A stretch of DNA of 64,000 nucleotides from an uncultured bacterium. Its GTDB lineage: Bacteria; Bacillota; Clostridia; Lachnospirales; Lachnospiraceae. The translations under genes were made by a program, and so were the position numbers. The notes under the pieces are model-generated. The model did not search any database and had not been told where the DNA came from. It saw nothing but the letters and a program-made list of their open reading frames with translations. The number at the start of each line of letters is the position of its first letter. The first letter of the stretch is position 1. This document shows, piece by piece, positions 50,029-59,366 of this stretch. The stretch is taken from NCBI GenBank assembly GCA_905214875.1, contig CAJMNR010000002.1, positions 1-64,000 on the forward strand, in the 5' to 3' direction.

Positions 50029-50479
50029 GCTATTAATCATAGGAAAGTTTTTTTCTAAAATTAGGTTTTTTTAGACGTTTTGTTCATGATGAAATAGTCA
50101 GATAATAACACTGTTTATTATGCCTAAATCTAAAATATATATAAATAAACTATAAATAAGGTATTAATTGAAAGATAATTTGCATAAATTATTTTTATTT
50201 TTGTATAAAAATAGGGCAAAATGCCAGTGCACTGAAAATTTTTTACTGTAAAAAAACGCTAAGATATGTACAGATTATCCGCTAAAACATAAATAAAAAG
50301 GTCGAATATTGACGAATAAATGAAAAAAACGACTAATTGAAACTATGTATGTCGAAAAAGTAGAAAAAATGAATGAATTGTATGTATAATTTAGTAAAAT
50401 TCGATATTTACATAAAAGTTTACAAGAGTATAATAGGCTAAGTAAAAAAATTATTAAGGACTCATATGGAGGCAGAAGT
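50029..50479 (+). promoter_or_regulatory. A+T-rich control region with promoter of the antiporter gene
   Basis: This 450-base region shows no gene. The best promoter is TTTACA (50407-50412), 16 bases, TATAAT (50429-50434), 46 bases before the ATG. Another TATAAT lies near 50387. TCGAATATTGACGAATA and GTCGAAAAAG segments recur but no known riboswitch or operator is recognised. Confidence 0.55.
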
Positions 50480-51676
50480 ATGGAATCATATCGTTACTTA
50501 TTAGATTTAGCAATCATCCTATTAAGTACAAAATTATTAGGACTAGTATTTCAAAAGTTCCATTTACCACAAGTAATTGGTGCATTATTAGCAGGTATCT
50601 TAATCGGGCCAGCTTGTTTTGGAATCGTTCAAAAATCAGAATTAATCACATCACTATCAGAACTTGGGGTAATTTTATTAATGTTCTTAGCTGGTGTAGA
50701 AACTGACATTAAAGAATTTAAGAAAGCTGGAAAAGCTTCTTTTGTAATAGCATTATGCGGAGTATTTATCCCACTAGCAGGCGGGTTTGCATGTCTTTAC
50801 TTCTTTAATAAACCAGGTTTATTAGGAAGTGCTGACAGTACACGAGTTATGTTAGAGAACGTATTCATGGGGGTAATCTTAACAGCAACTTCAGTTAGTA
50901 TTACAGTACAAACACTTAAAGAATTAGGAAAACTTAATTCTGCAGCTGGTACAGCAATCATGGGTGCTGCTATTATCGATGATATTTTGGGGATTATCAT
51001 CTTAACAGTAGTTACTTCAATGGCCGATCCTTCTGTTAATATTGTAACTGTTTTAGTTAAAATCGTATTATTCTTCGTGTTTGTTGTTGTTGCAGGTGGT
51101 GCTTACTACTTTGCATTCAAAAAATGGACACTTGGCAGTGATGATAAAAGAAGATTCGTTGTTGTTTCGATCGCATTTGCTTTATTTATGTCATTTGCAG
51201 CAGAAGAATTCTTCGGTGTAGCAGATATTACAGGTGCATTCTTTGCAGGTTTAATTATCTCTAGCCTTGAAAAGAGCCATTATGTTGAGAAACGTTGCGA
51301 TACAATTTCTTATGGTTTCTTATCACCGATTTTCTTTACAAGTATTGGTTTATCTATGACACTTCCAAAGATGAGTACAACATTAGTATTATTCACAGTT
51401 GCAATCATTGTTGTAGCTATTCTTACTAAATACTTTGGTTGTATGTTAGGTGCAAGACTATTCAAATATTCTCACGAAGAGTCTAAACAAATCGGTATCG
51501 GTATGATTTCAAGAGGTGAAGTTGCATTAATCGTTGCTCAAAAAGGCGAAGCAGTTGGATTAGTATCAGGAACTTTAATGGGACCAATTATCTTAATGGT
51601 AGTTGTAACAACAGTAATCGCTCCAATCCTTTTAAATATGGTATTTAAAGAAAAAGAACAAGCAGTAATTGCTTAA
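50480..51676 (+). CDS. Cation:proton antiporter, CPA2 family
   Basis: This 398-residue membrane protein of about 13 helices is a monovalent cation/proton antiporter of the CPA2 group (NapA/KefB-like membrane domain without nucleotide-binding tail). The start LLDLAIILLSTKLLGLVFQKFHLPQVIGALLAGILIGP is typical. The ion-site aspartate is in MGAAIIDDILGIIIL (about 163), preceded by TATSVSITVQTL in the unwound helix 4. Absence of a TrkA-N domain suggests control by other means. It has its own promoter and terminator. Confidence 0.92.
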   Translation: MESYRYLLDLAIILLSTKLLGLVFQKFHLPQVIGALLAGILIGPACFGIVQKSELITSLSELGVILLMFLAGVETDIKEFKKAGKASFVIALCGVFIPLAGGFACLYFFNKPGLLGSADSTRVMLENVFMGVILTATSVSITVQTLKELGKLNSAAGTAIMGAAIIDDILGIIILTVVTSMADPSVNIVTVLVKIVLFFVFVVVAGGAYYFAFKKWTLGSDDKRRFVVVSIAFALFMSFAAEEFFGVADITGAFFAGLIISSLEKSHYVEKRCDTISYGFLSPIFFTSIGLSMTLPKMSTTLVLFTVAIIVVAILTKYFGCMLGARLFKYSHEESKQIGIGMISRGEVALIVAQKGEAVGLVSGTLMGPIILMVVVTTVIAPILLNMVFKEKEQAVIA

Positions 51677-51693
51677 TTATAGAGAAAATGGAT

Positions 51694-51731
51694 ATCCCGC
51701 GGATAAATGTAATTTGTCTGCGGGATTTTTT
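51694..51731 (+). terminator. Intrinsic terminator of the antiporter gene
   Basis: ATCCCGCGGA pairs with TCTGCGGGAT (one G-T), followed by TTTTTTC. Confidence 0.9.
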
Positions 51732-51984
51732 CTGTTTATAGTCCTATAAAAACAGAGTAAAAATAAATAAAGTAGTGTAGAATAATCCTATATAATTACA
51801 ATGGAGATGCAGCTTGTATGTTTACTTTTCATCAAGATGCACCAGTCATTGAATCAGATATGCTAAAGATAATCTACAAAAAGAATTGATTCGTGTAAAA
51901 ATATAGCTATACAAAACACGACTGGAACAGGTACAATATAACTTGCCAAGGTACATTATTAAGTAATAGATAGGAGAGTTGACC

Positions 51985-52857
51985 ATGAGTGAACGTTTTG
52001 ATATAGCAATCATTGGTTCAGGGGTTGCTGGACTTTCAGCAGCGCTGAATGCAAAGATTCGTAAAAAGAGCTTTATTATATTCGGAAGTGAGGAATTAAG
52101 TACAAAGCTTGTAAAAGCAACACAAATCGATAATTATCTTGGATTCCCATCGATTAGTGGAAAGGATATGCAGGAACATTTTAAAGAACATATGAATGAT
52201 ATGGGTGTTTCTATCACAGAAGAAAAGATTACGACGATTTATAATATGGGAGAATATTATTCTCTTATGAGCAAGGACAATTTTTACGAAGCAACAACAG
52301 TAATCCTTGCGACTGGTGTGAATTTTGGAAAGCCTTTAAAAGGCGAAGAAGAGTTTTTAGGAAGCGGCGTTGGTTATTGCGCTACATGTGATGCTCCTTT
52401 ATATAGAGATAAAATTGTTACAATTATCGCGTATAACAAGCATGAAGAACCAGAAGTAGACTTTATGGCCAGCATTGCGAAAAAGGTATATTTAGTGCCA
52501 ATGTATAAGGAAGCAGTTGAGGTAGATGAAAAAGTTGAAGTTATTAATGACCTTCCTGTAGAAATTGTTGGTGATACAGTAGTAAGAAAGCTTGTATTAA
52601 AGAATAGAGAAGTGGAAACAGACGGCGTATTCCTTTTACGTGACTCTACACCACCTGCGCAGTTAGTTCCAGGATTAAAAATGAATGGAAATCATGTGGA
52701 AGTAGACCGTTTAATGAAGACAAACTTACCTGGCTGCTTTGCTTGCGGGGATATCGTTGGTGTTCCTTATCAGTATATTAAGGCTGCAGGAGAAGGAAAT
52801 ATTGCAGCATTATCTGCAGTACAATATATTGACGCAAAGAAGAAGGAAGCTAAATAG
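51985..52857 (+). CDS. Thioredoxin reductase-like flavoprotein lacking the NADPH-binding motif
   Basis: This 290-residue flavoprotein has the thioredoxin-reductase fold. The first FAD motif GSGVAGLSAA is at 11-20, the redox pair CATC at 132-135, and the second FAD motif ACGDIVGVPYQYIKAAGEG is near the C-terminus. In the pyridine-nucleotide domain the usual GGGDTAVEEA reads IIAYNKHEEPEV (about 147-158), and the 2'-phosphate site HRRxxxR reads YLVPMYKEA. NADPH binding is therefore unlikely. This matches ferredoxin-dependent flavin thioredoxin reductases (FFTR) known from clostridia. The ATG at 51985 has TAGGAGAG 6 bases upstream. A DUF3877 gene follows one base after its stop. Confidence 0.88.
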   Translation: MSERFDIAIIGSGVAGLSAALNAKIRKKSFIIFGSEELSTKLVKATQIDNYLGFPSISGKDMQEHFKEHMNDMGVSITEEKITTIYNMGEYYSLMSKDNFYEATTVILATGVNFGKPLKGEEEFLGSGVGYCATCDAPLYRDKIVTIIAYNKHEEPEVDFMASIAKKVYLVPMYKEAVEVDEKVEVINDLPVEIVGDTVVRKLVLKNREVETDGVFLLRDSTPPAQLVPGLKMNGNHVEVDRLMKTNLPGCFACGDIVGVPYQYIKAAGEGNIAALSAVQYIDAKKKEAK

Positions 52858-52858
52858 T

Positions 52859-53395
52859 ATGGATTACGCACATTTAGAAAAAAACATTTGTGATACCATT
52901 CACGAAGGTCAGGTTAAATTGGGATATGCCGATGAAATGGTTCGCATCTATTACTTTTTATCCTCTTTAAATGGATTATTAGGTACGAATGCAAAGAGTG
53001 TCGAAGAGATGGATGGATTGCTAGAATCATTTGAAACATTTGTAGCACCTAGATTGGGAAAAGTACTAGTTTCCCATGAGGGAGAACGTTACTGCTTTTT
53101 AGTAAGCAGAGAGGGCGTTTCTTATATTTATGAAACGTATAAAGAGAATAAATTCTTAAAACAGTTAATCGCTGTGTTACAGAATCCGACATGTACCATT
53201 GAAGAGATCAAAACGGTTTTTACAGAAAAATCGGAGGATGTAATTGTCGAGAAGACACCGGAGGAAGAATTTGATTATGTAATATATTATAAGGATACAG
53301 CCATAGATGAATTCTACTATTGTTTCTCCATTGGTGAAATGGGAGCCTATTATCATAGATTTACAAAATACGATTATCAATCGGTTACAAATTAA
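52859..53395 (+). CDS. DUF3877 family protein
   Basis: This 178-residue cytoplasmic protein resembles the DUF3877 family of unknown function, seen mainly in Lachnospiraceae. It begins with a helical half (MDYAHLEKNICDTIHEGQVKLGYADEMVRIYY) and ends with an aromatic-rich beta half (DYVIYYKDTAIDEFYYCFS, GAYYHRFTKYDY). The ATG is one base after the stop of the thioredoxin-reductase-like gene, with AAGGAAG inside that gene, so the two are coupled. The context hints at a redox-linked role, but that is inference. A terminator follows. Confidence 0.8.
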   Translation: MDYAHLEKNICDTIHEGQVKLGYADEMVRIYYFLSSLNGLLGTNAKSVEEMDGLLESFETFVAPRLGKVLVSHEGERYCFLVSREGVSYIYETYKENKFLKQLIAVLQNPTCTIEEIKTVFTEKSEDVIVEKTPEEEFDYVIYYKDTAIDEFYYCFSIGEMGAYYHRFTKYDYQSVTN

Positions 53396-53406
53396 TAAAA
53401 ATAGGG

Positions 53407-53442
53407 CATGCTATCGATGATTCGGTAGCATGTTTCTTTTTT
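53407..53442 (+). terminator. Intrinsic terminator behind the DUF3877 gene
   Basis: CATGCTATCGA pairs with TCGGTAGCATG (one G-T), followed by TTTCTTTTTT. Confidence 0.9.
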
Positions 53443-53515
53443 GCTTTATAAATAGGAAACTATTCATTGAGTCTTTCTAGGGATTCAAAACATACGATGT
53501 TGTTATAATATTAAC

Positions 53516-53618
53516 ACTATAGGTGAGTATTGGTTAAAAAAGATTTATCGGTTGAATTATAAAGATATCAAAAAGAAGGGACTATCGCGCGATCTTCGAT
53601 AGTCCCTAGAATCTTTTT
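53516..53618 (+). ncRNA. Predicted small RNA of about 100 nucleotides
   Basis: An extended -10 promoter (TGT-TATAAT, 53501-53509) is followed about 100 bases later by an intrinsic terminator: GGGACTATCG (53578-53587), 9-base loop, CGATAGTCCC (53597-53606), then TAGAATCTTTTT. The A-run before and T-run after extend the stem. No open frame with a ribosome site lies between, and the terminator cannot belong to the DUF3877 gene, which already has one. The 5' half is A+T-rich and largely single-stranded. I match it to no known RNA family. Confidence 0.5.
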
Positions 53619-53872
53619 CGTATAAATGCTAATCGTGTAGTAAGGCATTCTACTGATTTTAAGTAATATCCATATGTAAAATATTACACCGATTTCATCC
53701 GAAAAAATATGAAGCATTAAGTAATGGTACCTTTATAATAACAGATTGTTAAAAAAGTATCAATAGTAAACGGAAAAATAAAATTGTGGTATTTTTTGGT
53801 AGGTTGTAAATAGGAATTGATTCATAGTAAAATAAACAAAGGTAAAAGAAAAGGAAAACAGGAGGTCTAACG
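53619..53872 (+). other. Leader/promoter region before sbcD
   Basis: 254 bases of A+T-rich DNA with no gene. CTTTATAATAACAG (about 53730-53743) contains a TATAAT that could be the -10 of sbcDC, about 135 bases before the ATG. Short ribosome site AGGAGG lies directly before sbcD. Confidence 0.35.
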
Positions 53873-55018
53873 ATGAAATTTATGCATTTATCTGATCTTC
53901 ATATCGGGAAACGTGTCAATGAGTTTTCCATGATTGAAGATCAAAAACATATCTTATCAGAGATAATAACGATGATCAAAGAGGAAAAGCCAGATGGTCT
54001 TTTACTTGCAGGAGATATCTATGATAAAAGCATCCCGACGATCGAGGGCGTGAATTTGTTCGATGAGTTCCTTACAACGGTTAGTTCTCTTAAGACTCCT
54101 GTATATATCGTAAGCGGAAATCATGATTCTGCAGAACGACTGAATTTTGGTGGCCGTATTATGGAAGCGCAAAAAGTGTATATTGCAGGAGTTTTTCAAG
54201 GAGAATTAAAGAAGGTAACGGTATCTGATGAATTTGGACCACTTAATATATATTTACTTCCATTTGTAAAGCCGGCGATGGTGACTCCGTATTATGAGGA
54301 GATTGAAACATATGAAGACGCGGTAAGAGCCATTATTGAACATACAAAAATCAATACTGAGGAACGTAATGTGCTAGTGGCGCACCAGTTTATCATTAGT
54401 GGAAGCCAGACACCGGAACGAAGTGATTCTGAATTAGAAAGCATTGGCGGACTAGACCAAATCGATGCCAGTGTATTTGAACCATTTGATTATGTGGCAT
54501 TAGGTCATTTACATGGAGCACAAAGAATCGGAAAAGATACGATTCGTTATGCAGGAAGCCCATTAAAATATTCTTTTTCAGAGGTAAAGCAAAAGAAAAG
54601 CGTAACGATGGTAACGTTAGGCGAAAAAGGCGACGTAAGTTATGAACTAAAGCCGCTTGTACCAATAAGAGATATGAGGGTCATTAAAGGGCCAATCGAT
54701 GAGCTTCTTAATCCGAAAAATTATACGAAGGGAAACACATCGGATTATATCCAAGCAACGCTTACCGATGAAGGAAACCTAGTAGATGCCATTGGAAGGA
54801 TGCGTACCGTTTATCCGAATATCATGCGTCTTGATTTTGAAAACAGCATGACAAGGAAGAATGAGAATGCCAAGACTGCAGCGACGGATGTACAGAAGAA
54901 GAATCCAATGGAATTATTTAAGGAATTTTTCGTGGCACAGAATAATGTAGAAATGGACGAGAAACAGGAAGAAATCATGACAAGACTATTGAACCGATTG
55001 GAGGGGGAAGACGAATGA
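53873..55018 (+). CDS. sbcD: Nuclease SbcCD subunit D (Mre11-like)
   Basis: This 381-residue metallophosphoesterase is the nuclease half of SbcCD (bacterial Mre11-Rad50), which opens hairpins and trims protein-blocked DNA ends. The phosphoesterase motifs are in order DLHIGK (8-13), GDIYD (about 48), GNHDS (about 83) and, later, ALGHLHG (about 207). The C-terminal part holds the helices that dock on SbcC. AGGAGG precedes the ATG; the last 4 bases overlap sbcC (ATGA). Confidence 0.96.
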   Translation: MKFMHLSDLHIGKRVNEFSMIEDQKHILSEIITMIKEEKPDGLLLAGDIYDKSIPTIEGVNLFDEFLTTVSSLKTPVYIVSGNHDSAERLNFGGRIMEAQKVYIAGVFQGELKKVTVSDEFGPLNIYLLPFVKPAMVTPYYEEIETYEDAVRAIIEHTKINTEERNVLVAHQFIISGSQTPERSDSELESIGGLDQIDASVFEPFDYVALGHLHGAQRIGKDTIRYAGSPLKYSFSEVKQKKSVTMVTLGEKGDVSYELKPLVPIRDMRVIKGPIDELLNPKNYTKGNTSDYIQATLTDEGNLVDAIGRMRTVYPNIMRLDFENSMTRKNENAKTAATDVQKKNPMELFKEFFVAQNNVEMDEKQEEIMTRLLNRLEGEDE

Positions 55019-58000
55019 AACCAGTCAAATTAGTAATGAGCGCCTTTGGACCATTTGCTGGGGTACAGGAAGTGGATTTCACTAAATTAGGTGGACAAGG
55101 CTTATTCTTAGTAAGTGGAGATACTGGTGCGGGTAAGACGACAATCTTTGATGCTATCAGTTTTGCCCTGTTCGGGTCGCCATCGGGAGAAGTGCGAAAA
55201 GAAGAGAATAATGCCATGCTTCGAAGTCATTATGCAAAAAAAGAGACAAAGACATTTGTAGAGTTTACCTTTTTGCATCGTGGCAAAGAATACTTTATTC
55301 GACGTAATCCACAATATATGCGCCCAAGGCTAAGAGGAAATGGGCCAGATACGTTGGAACAACAGGGAGCCGAACTGATTTATCCTGATGGAAGCAAGGT
55401 TGTAGACTTTAAGAAGGTAACTAAGGCTGTAGAAGATATCTTAGGAATTGACTGGGCGCAGTATAAGCAGATTGCCATGATTGCACAAGGAGAATTCCTA
55501 AAGTTATTAACCGCTGATTCTTCGGAACGTGGAGCTATCTTAAGAAAAGTATTTGGAACAAAAATCTATGTGGATATTCAGATGCGTCTAAGCGAGATGG
55601 CAAGAAGCCTTGGCCGTGACTGCGAAATGATTACGAATACGATTTTTGAATCTTTAAAGCGTATGGATATTCCGGATGACTTCAAGAATAAGGAAGCTAT
55701 TAAGCAGCTACTAGGAAATCGTAATATCTATGAGACGGAGACACTGATTAGCTATCTAAGCGAACTGATCAAGGAAGATAAGGAAGTTTACAAAGTCCAT
55801 AAAAAGTCTTATGACGAAGTAAAGAAGGCAATTGATGATAAAACAGCCCTCATTACAGAGTTAAGCCAGATCAATCAATTGTTTGAAGAACTTGAAAAGG
55901 CAAAGGCAGCACAAGCAATTCTAAAAGAGCAGGCGGGGCTATTTGATGCAAAACGTGTTACGGTGGAAGCAGGAAAACGTGCCCTCTATACGGTAAGACC
56001 AATGGAAACGTCCTATAAGAAAATCGAATTCGAATACAAAGAAGTAGCAGGTACATTGGCAAGGCTTTTAGAAGAGAAGGAAAAGAAGTCGACTGAATTT
56101 GCCTTGTTAAAGGAAAAGGAAAAAGAAGTTCAGGAAAAGAAACCAAGAATCGATGAGCTAGTTGCCCTTCTTAGTAAGAGAAAAGAAGAGGCCCTTAAAT
56201 ATGATGAGATTGCAAAGAACGAGACTACACTGATAGCCCTTACTCAGGAAAAAGAGGCTTACAAACAAAAGATAGAAGCAATGAGTAAAGAAAATGACGA
56301 GAAAGAGCATGAACTCATTTCTTGTGAAGAATATCTTGAAAAAGTAAAGGACATTGATGTCATCTATGCAAAGGATGAGAGTGAATATGCCAATGTGGAA
56401 AAAGAACTCAAGCGATTAGAGACGGTAAATGAGAGCCTATTAGAAATCAAGAGAGTATCCGTTAATCAAAAAAGAGTGGTAGAAGACTTTAAAAGGCAAG
56501 AGGAGGCTTATAGCGAGGAAGCAAGACGTTACCAGGAAGGCGAGCTTAGCTATTTTAGGGAGCAGGCAGGAATCTTAGCAGAGTCGCTTGGGGAGAATGA
56601 GCCATGTCCGGTATGTGGCTCGCTTACACATCCGAATAAGGCAAAGCTTACGGAACATGCAATCACAAAAGAGATGCTAGATAAGCTAAAAGAAAGAAAA
56701 GAAAAAGCGCAGACGGCTTATACTGAGGCGGCAGGACGCTGTAAGGCAGTGCAGGCGGAATTAGATGTAAAAGTAAAGGCTGCATGTAGCGAGTTAAGTG
56801 AGATTTTAGAAATCACAGTTGAGCATGTGGACTTAGAAATAGAACAAAAATTAGAAGCGTTACAGGAAGAAAAATCACAAAAGCGTAACGATCTTTTAGA
56901 AAAGCTACAGGCAACAAAATCTGCCATTGTAAATAAGAAAAAGGCAGAAGAAAAGAAAGAACAGCTTACACTGCAGCGTAAACAAGCACAAGAAGTGTTA
57001 GAGCAGAATAAGCAGAAACTTACGGAAAAAGAAATGGAAACGGAACGTGTCAATGTCATGGTTTTGGCTATGAAGAAGGAAGTTCAGTTTGCAAACAAAG
57101 AGGAATTTGAACGATGCTATAAGGAAGAACAGGCAGAGTACAAAGCGCTTGTTATGATGCAGGAAAACGTAACAGAACAATTAGAAAAGGCAAAAGATGC
57201 TCTTAATACCGTAACAGCTAGATGTGAAGAGAATGAAAAGCGTAAGGTACAGTTGATTGAAAAAGAAACTGAAGCGAAGGAAGCTTATATAAAAACCATA
57301 ACAGAAGCAGGTTTTGCATCGGAAGAGGCGTATAAGGATGCGTTACTTGATGAAGCAAAAGTAAGACAGGTGGAACAAGAATTAGAAGACTATAAAGAGA
57401 AGCTTACGAAGAACCAGCAGACCAGGGAGGACCTTTCAAAACGTTTGGAAGGAAAAGAGAAAAAAGATAGTACGAGCCTTCAAGAAGAAAAAGCACAACT
57501 GTTAGAAAAGAGCAAGGGATTAGAAGAGTTATTACGTGGTATCTATGCAAGAATCAACCACAATGTCGATACGTTAAAACATGTGGCAGCAGCATATCAA
57601 GAGCATAAGCAAAAAACAGATGAATATGGAACAATTGATCTGTTAGCAAAGACTGCAAATGGAAACTTGCAAGGAAAAGCAAAACTCGCCTTTGAACAAT
57701 ATGTCCAAGCCTTTTATTTTGAACAAGTGTTAAAAGAGGCAAACAAGCGATTATTCAAAATGTCAAACAGCCAGTATGAACTTATGAGGAAGGATGACCC
57801 GACGAACCTTAGAAAGGCAACCGGTCTTGAGCTTGAAATTATGGATTATTATACAGGAAAGCCACGTTCCGTGAAGTCATTAAGTGGTGGTGAGTCCTTT
57901 AAAGCGGCCTTATCCTTGGCATTAGGATTAAGTGATGTGATTCAGAGTCATGCAGGCGGAATTGAAGTAGATGCCATGTTCGTAGATGAAGGGTTTGGTT

Positions 58001-58173
58001 CCTTGGATTCCACTTCGTTAGAACAAGCAGTAGAGACGCTCAATGCACTTACTACGGGAGACCGCCTTGTAGGAATTATCTCCCATGTAAATGAATTAAA
58101 AGAGCGTATTGATAAGAAAATCATAATTGAAAAGACGATGGAAGGTTCCCATCTAAAGATTAATTTAAATTAA
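55015..58173 (+). CDS. sbcC: Nuclease SbcCD subunit C (Rad50-like)
   Basis: This 1052-residue SMC-like ATPase is the partner of SbcD. Walker A GDTGAGKTT (lysine K41) is N-terminal, long antiparallel coiled coils lie at about 180-500 and 560-880, and the zinc hook CPVC is at 531-534 at the apex. The C-terminal lobe has signature LSGGES (about 960) and Walker B MFVDEGFGSLD (about 992). The length is normal for clostridial SbcC. Its end overlaps the tail of the convergent AEC transporter gene by 9 bases, with no terminator in between. Confidence 0.96.
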   Translation: MKPVKLVMSAFGPFAGVQEVDFTKLGGQGLFLVSGDTGAGKTTIFDAISFALFGSPSGEVRKEENNAMLRSHYAKKETKTFVEFTFLHRGKEYFIRRNPQYMRPRLRGNGPDTLEQQGAELIYPDGSKVVDFKKVTKAVEDILGIDWAQYKQIAMIAQGEFLKLLTADSSERGAILRKVFGTKIYVDIQMRLSEMARSLGRDCEMITNTIFESLKRMDIPDDFKNKEAIKQLLGNRNIYETETLISYLSELIKEDKEVYKVHKKSYDEVKKAIDDKTALITELSQINQLFEELEKAKAAQAILKEQAGLFDAKRVTVEAGKRALYTVRPMETSYKKIEFEYKEVAGTLARLLEEKEKKSTEFALLKEKEKEVQEKKPRIDELVALLSKRKEEALKYDEIAKNETTLIALTQEKEAYKQKIEAMSKENDEKEHELISCEEYLEKVKDIDVIYAKDESEYANVEKELKRLETVNESLLEIKRVSVNQKRVVEDFKRQEEAYSEEARRYQEGELSYFREQAGILAESLGENEPCPVCGSLTHPNKAKLTEHAITKEMLDKLKERKEKAQTAYTEAAGRCKAVQAELDVKVKAACSELSEILEITVEHVDLEIEQKLEALQEEKSQKRNDLLEKLQATKSAIVNKKKAEEKKEQLTLQRKQAQEVLEQNKQKLTEKEMETERVNVMVLAMKKEVQFANKEEFERCYKEEQAEYKALVMMQENVTEQLEKAKDALNTVTARCEENEKRKVQLIEKETEAKEAYIKTITEAGFASEEAYKDALLDEAKVRQVEQELEDYKEKLTKNQQTREDLSKRLEGKEKKDSTSLQEEKAQLLEKSKGLEELLRGIYARINHNVDTLKHVAAAYQEHKQKTDEYGTIDLLAKTANGNLQGKAKLAFEQYVQAFYFEQVLKEANKRLFKMSNSQYELMRKDDPTNLRKATGLELEIMDYYTGKPRSVKSLSGGESFKAALSLALGLSDVIQSHAGGIEVDAMFVDEGFGSLDSTSLEQAVETLNALTTGDRLVGIISHVNELKERIDKKIIIEKTMEGSHLKINLN

Positions 58174-59118
58174 GTTAAAGCATCGAAGGAGGTAGATCCA
58201 TCCGGTTAATGTGAATGCACTTAGGAAGGTAGTAAGGACAATGATGCTGGACGTAAGGACTTCATCATTGTTCATATTATCTGCCATGATATAACAGCTT
58301 ACTGTTGTTGGAGAAGCAAGCATGATTAAAAGTGCGACCAGTTTCTCGCCCTCAAAATGGAACAGTTGGGTAAAGGGAAGGATAATGGCTGGAAGAACAA
58401 CTAATTTAAGCATAGAAGCACAAATAGTTGGTTTTAATTTAGTAAGAGCTTTCTTTCCTTCAAAACCTGCACCTAATGCCAAAAGAGCAAGCGGTGTTGC
58501 AAGCGCGGAAACACTTCGAACGGTCTTTTCAAACATTGGAACGAGCTTTATTCCTAGCAAGGAGACTGCCAGACCAAGCAGAATACCGATGATAATTGGA
58601 TTCTTGGCGATGTTTTGAACTGATTTTTTTATCATATGTGTGTTTGGGGACTGTGAATCATTGGTATTGGCTTCAAATGTAAGAACAATCACAGAATAAA
58701 CATTGAATAACGGAACTGTACCGATAATCATAAGAGGTGCCATTCCGGCATCGCCATACATATTCTGAATGAAAGCAACCCCGAGGACAGCGGCGCTGCT
58801 TCGAAAGGAAGCTTGTACGAAGGCTCCGATGGTGGATTTATCTTTGATTACAAGTTTAGCAATTCCCCAAATGGAAAAGAACATAATCGTCGTCGCGATG
58901 GCACAGAATAAAACATAAGTGGTATCCCATTTACTTCGTATATCGGCACTGGCAATATCGAGGAACAATAAGGCAGGCAGTGTGACTTTGAAGTTAAGTG
59001 TGTTGGCTTCCTTTACGAAGGAAGGTCCAAGCATATGTATGTTTTTTAATATGTAACCGAGTAGCATGACGAAAAAGACAGGAAATGTTGCATTAAGGCT
59101 AAAAATTAGATTATTCAT
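58165..59118 (-). CDS. AEC family transporter (auxin efflux carrier-like)
   Basis: This 317-residue, ten-helix membrane protein belongs to the AEC family, which in bacteria exports or imports organic acids such as malate. The start NLIFSLNATFPVFFVMLLGYILK and the mid-protein break (ALATPLALLALGAGFEGKK, about 215-233) are typical. The ATG at 59118 is preceded by AAGGAGAGG at 6 bases; a longer upstream reading of 15 residues lacks support. It stands alone on the minus strand. The substrate is unknown. Confidence 0.9.
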   Translation of the reverse strand: MNNLIFSLNATFPVFFVMLLGYILKNIHMLGPSFVKEANTLNFKVTLPALLFLDIASADIRSKWDTTYVLFCAIATTIMFFSIWGIAKLVIKDKSTIGAFVQASFRSSAAVLGVAFIQNMYGDAGMAPLMIIGTVPLFNVYSVIVLTFEANTNDSQSPNTHMIKKSVQNIAKNPIIIGILLGLAVSLLGIKLVPMFEKTVRSVSALATPLALLALGAGFEGKKALTKLKPTICASMLKLVVLPAIILPFTQLFHFEGEKLVALLIMLASPTTVSCYIMADNMNNDEVLTSSIIVLTTFLSAFTLTGWIYLLRCFNLI

Positions 59119-59208
59119 GACAATCCTCTCCTTATTTTGATATCCTTGATTGTAAAACAACAAAATAATAGAGTCAACTGTGGATTTGAGCCTGAAAATA
59201 TAAATGCG

Positions 59209-59237
59209 TTGAAATAAAAAATGTTTAGTGGTAGAAT
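59209..59237 (+). promoter_or_regulatory. Promoter of galE
   Basis: TTGAAA (59209-59214), exactly 17 bases, TAGAAT (59232-59237). The leader is about 125 bases long; no known regulatory RNA is recognised. Confidence 0.65.
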
Positions 59238-59366
59238 GTGGATAGCAAAAAAGAAGAATAGATAGAGAGATTCTTTTGATTGTTAGGAAACTTCTCTAGA
59301 TGTCCCGTGACGATTAAAACGCCCTAGAAAGAAAGGCGAAAAAGATAATTAAAAGGAGTGGAAAAA

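Noticed and set aside
50029..50479. Cyclic-di-AMP or cyclic-di-GMP riboswitch before the antiporter
   Set aside because: No conserved core could be matched by eye and the mapped promoter leaves too short a leader.
51819..51890. Short frame reading MFTFHQDAPVIESDML before the thioredoxin-reductase-like gene
   Set aside because: Only 23 codons, weak ribosome spacing and no recognised family; may be a relic but cannot be supported.
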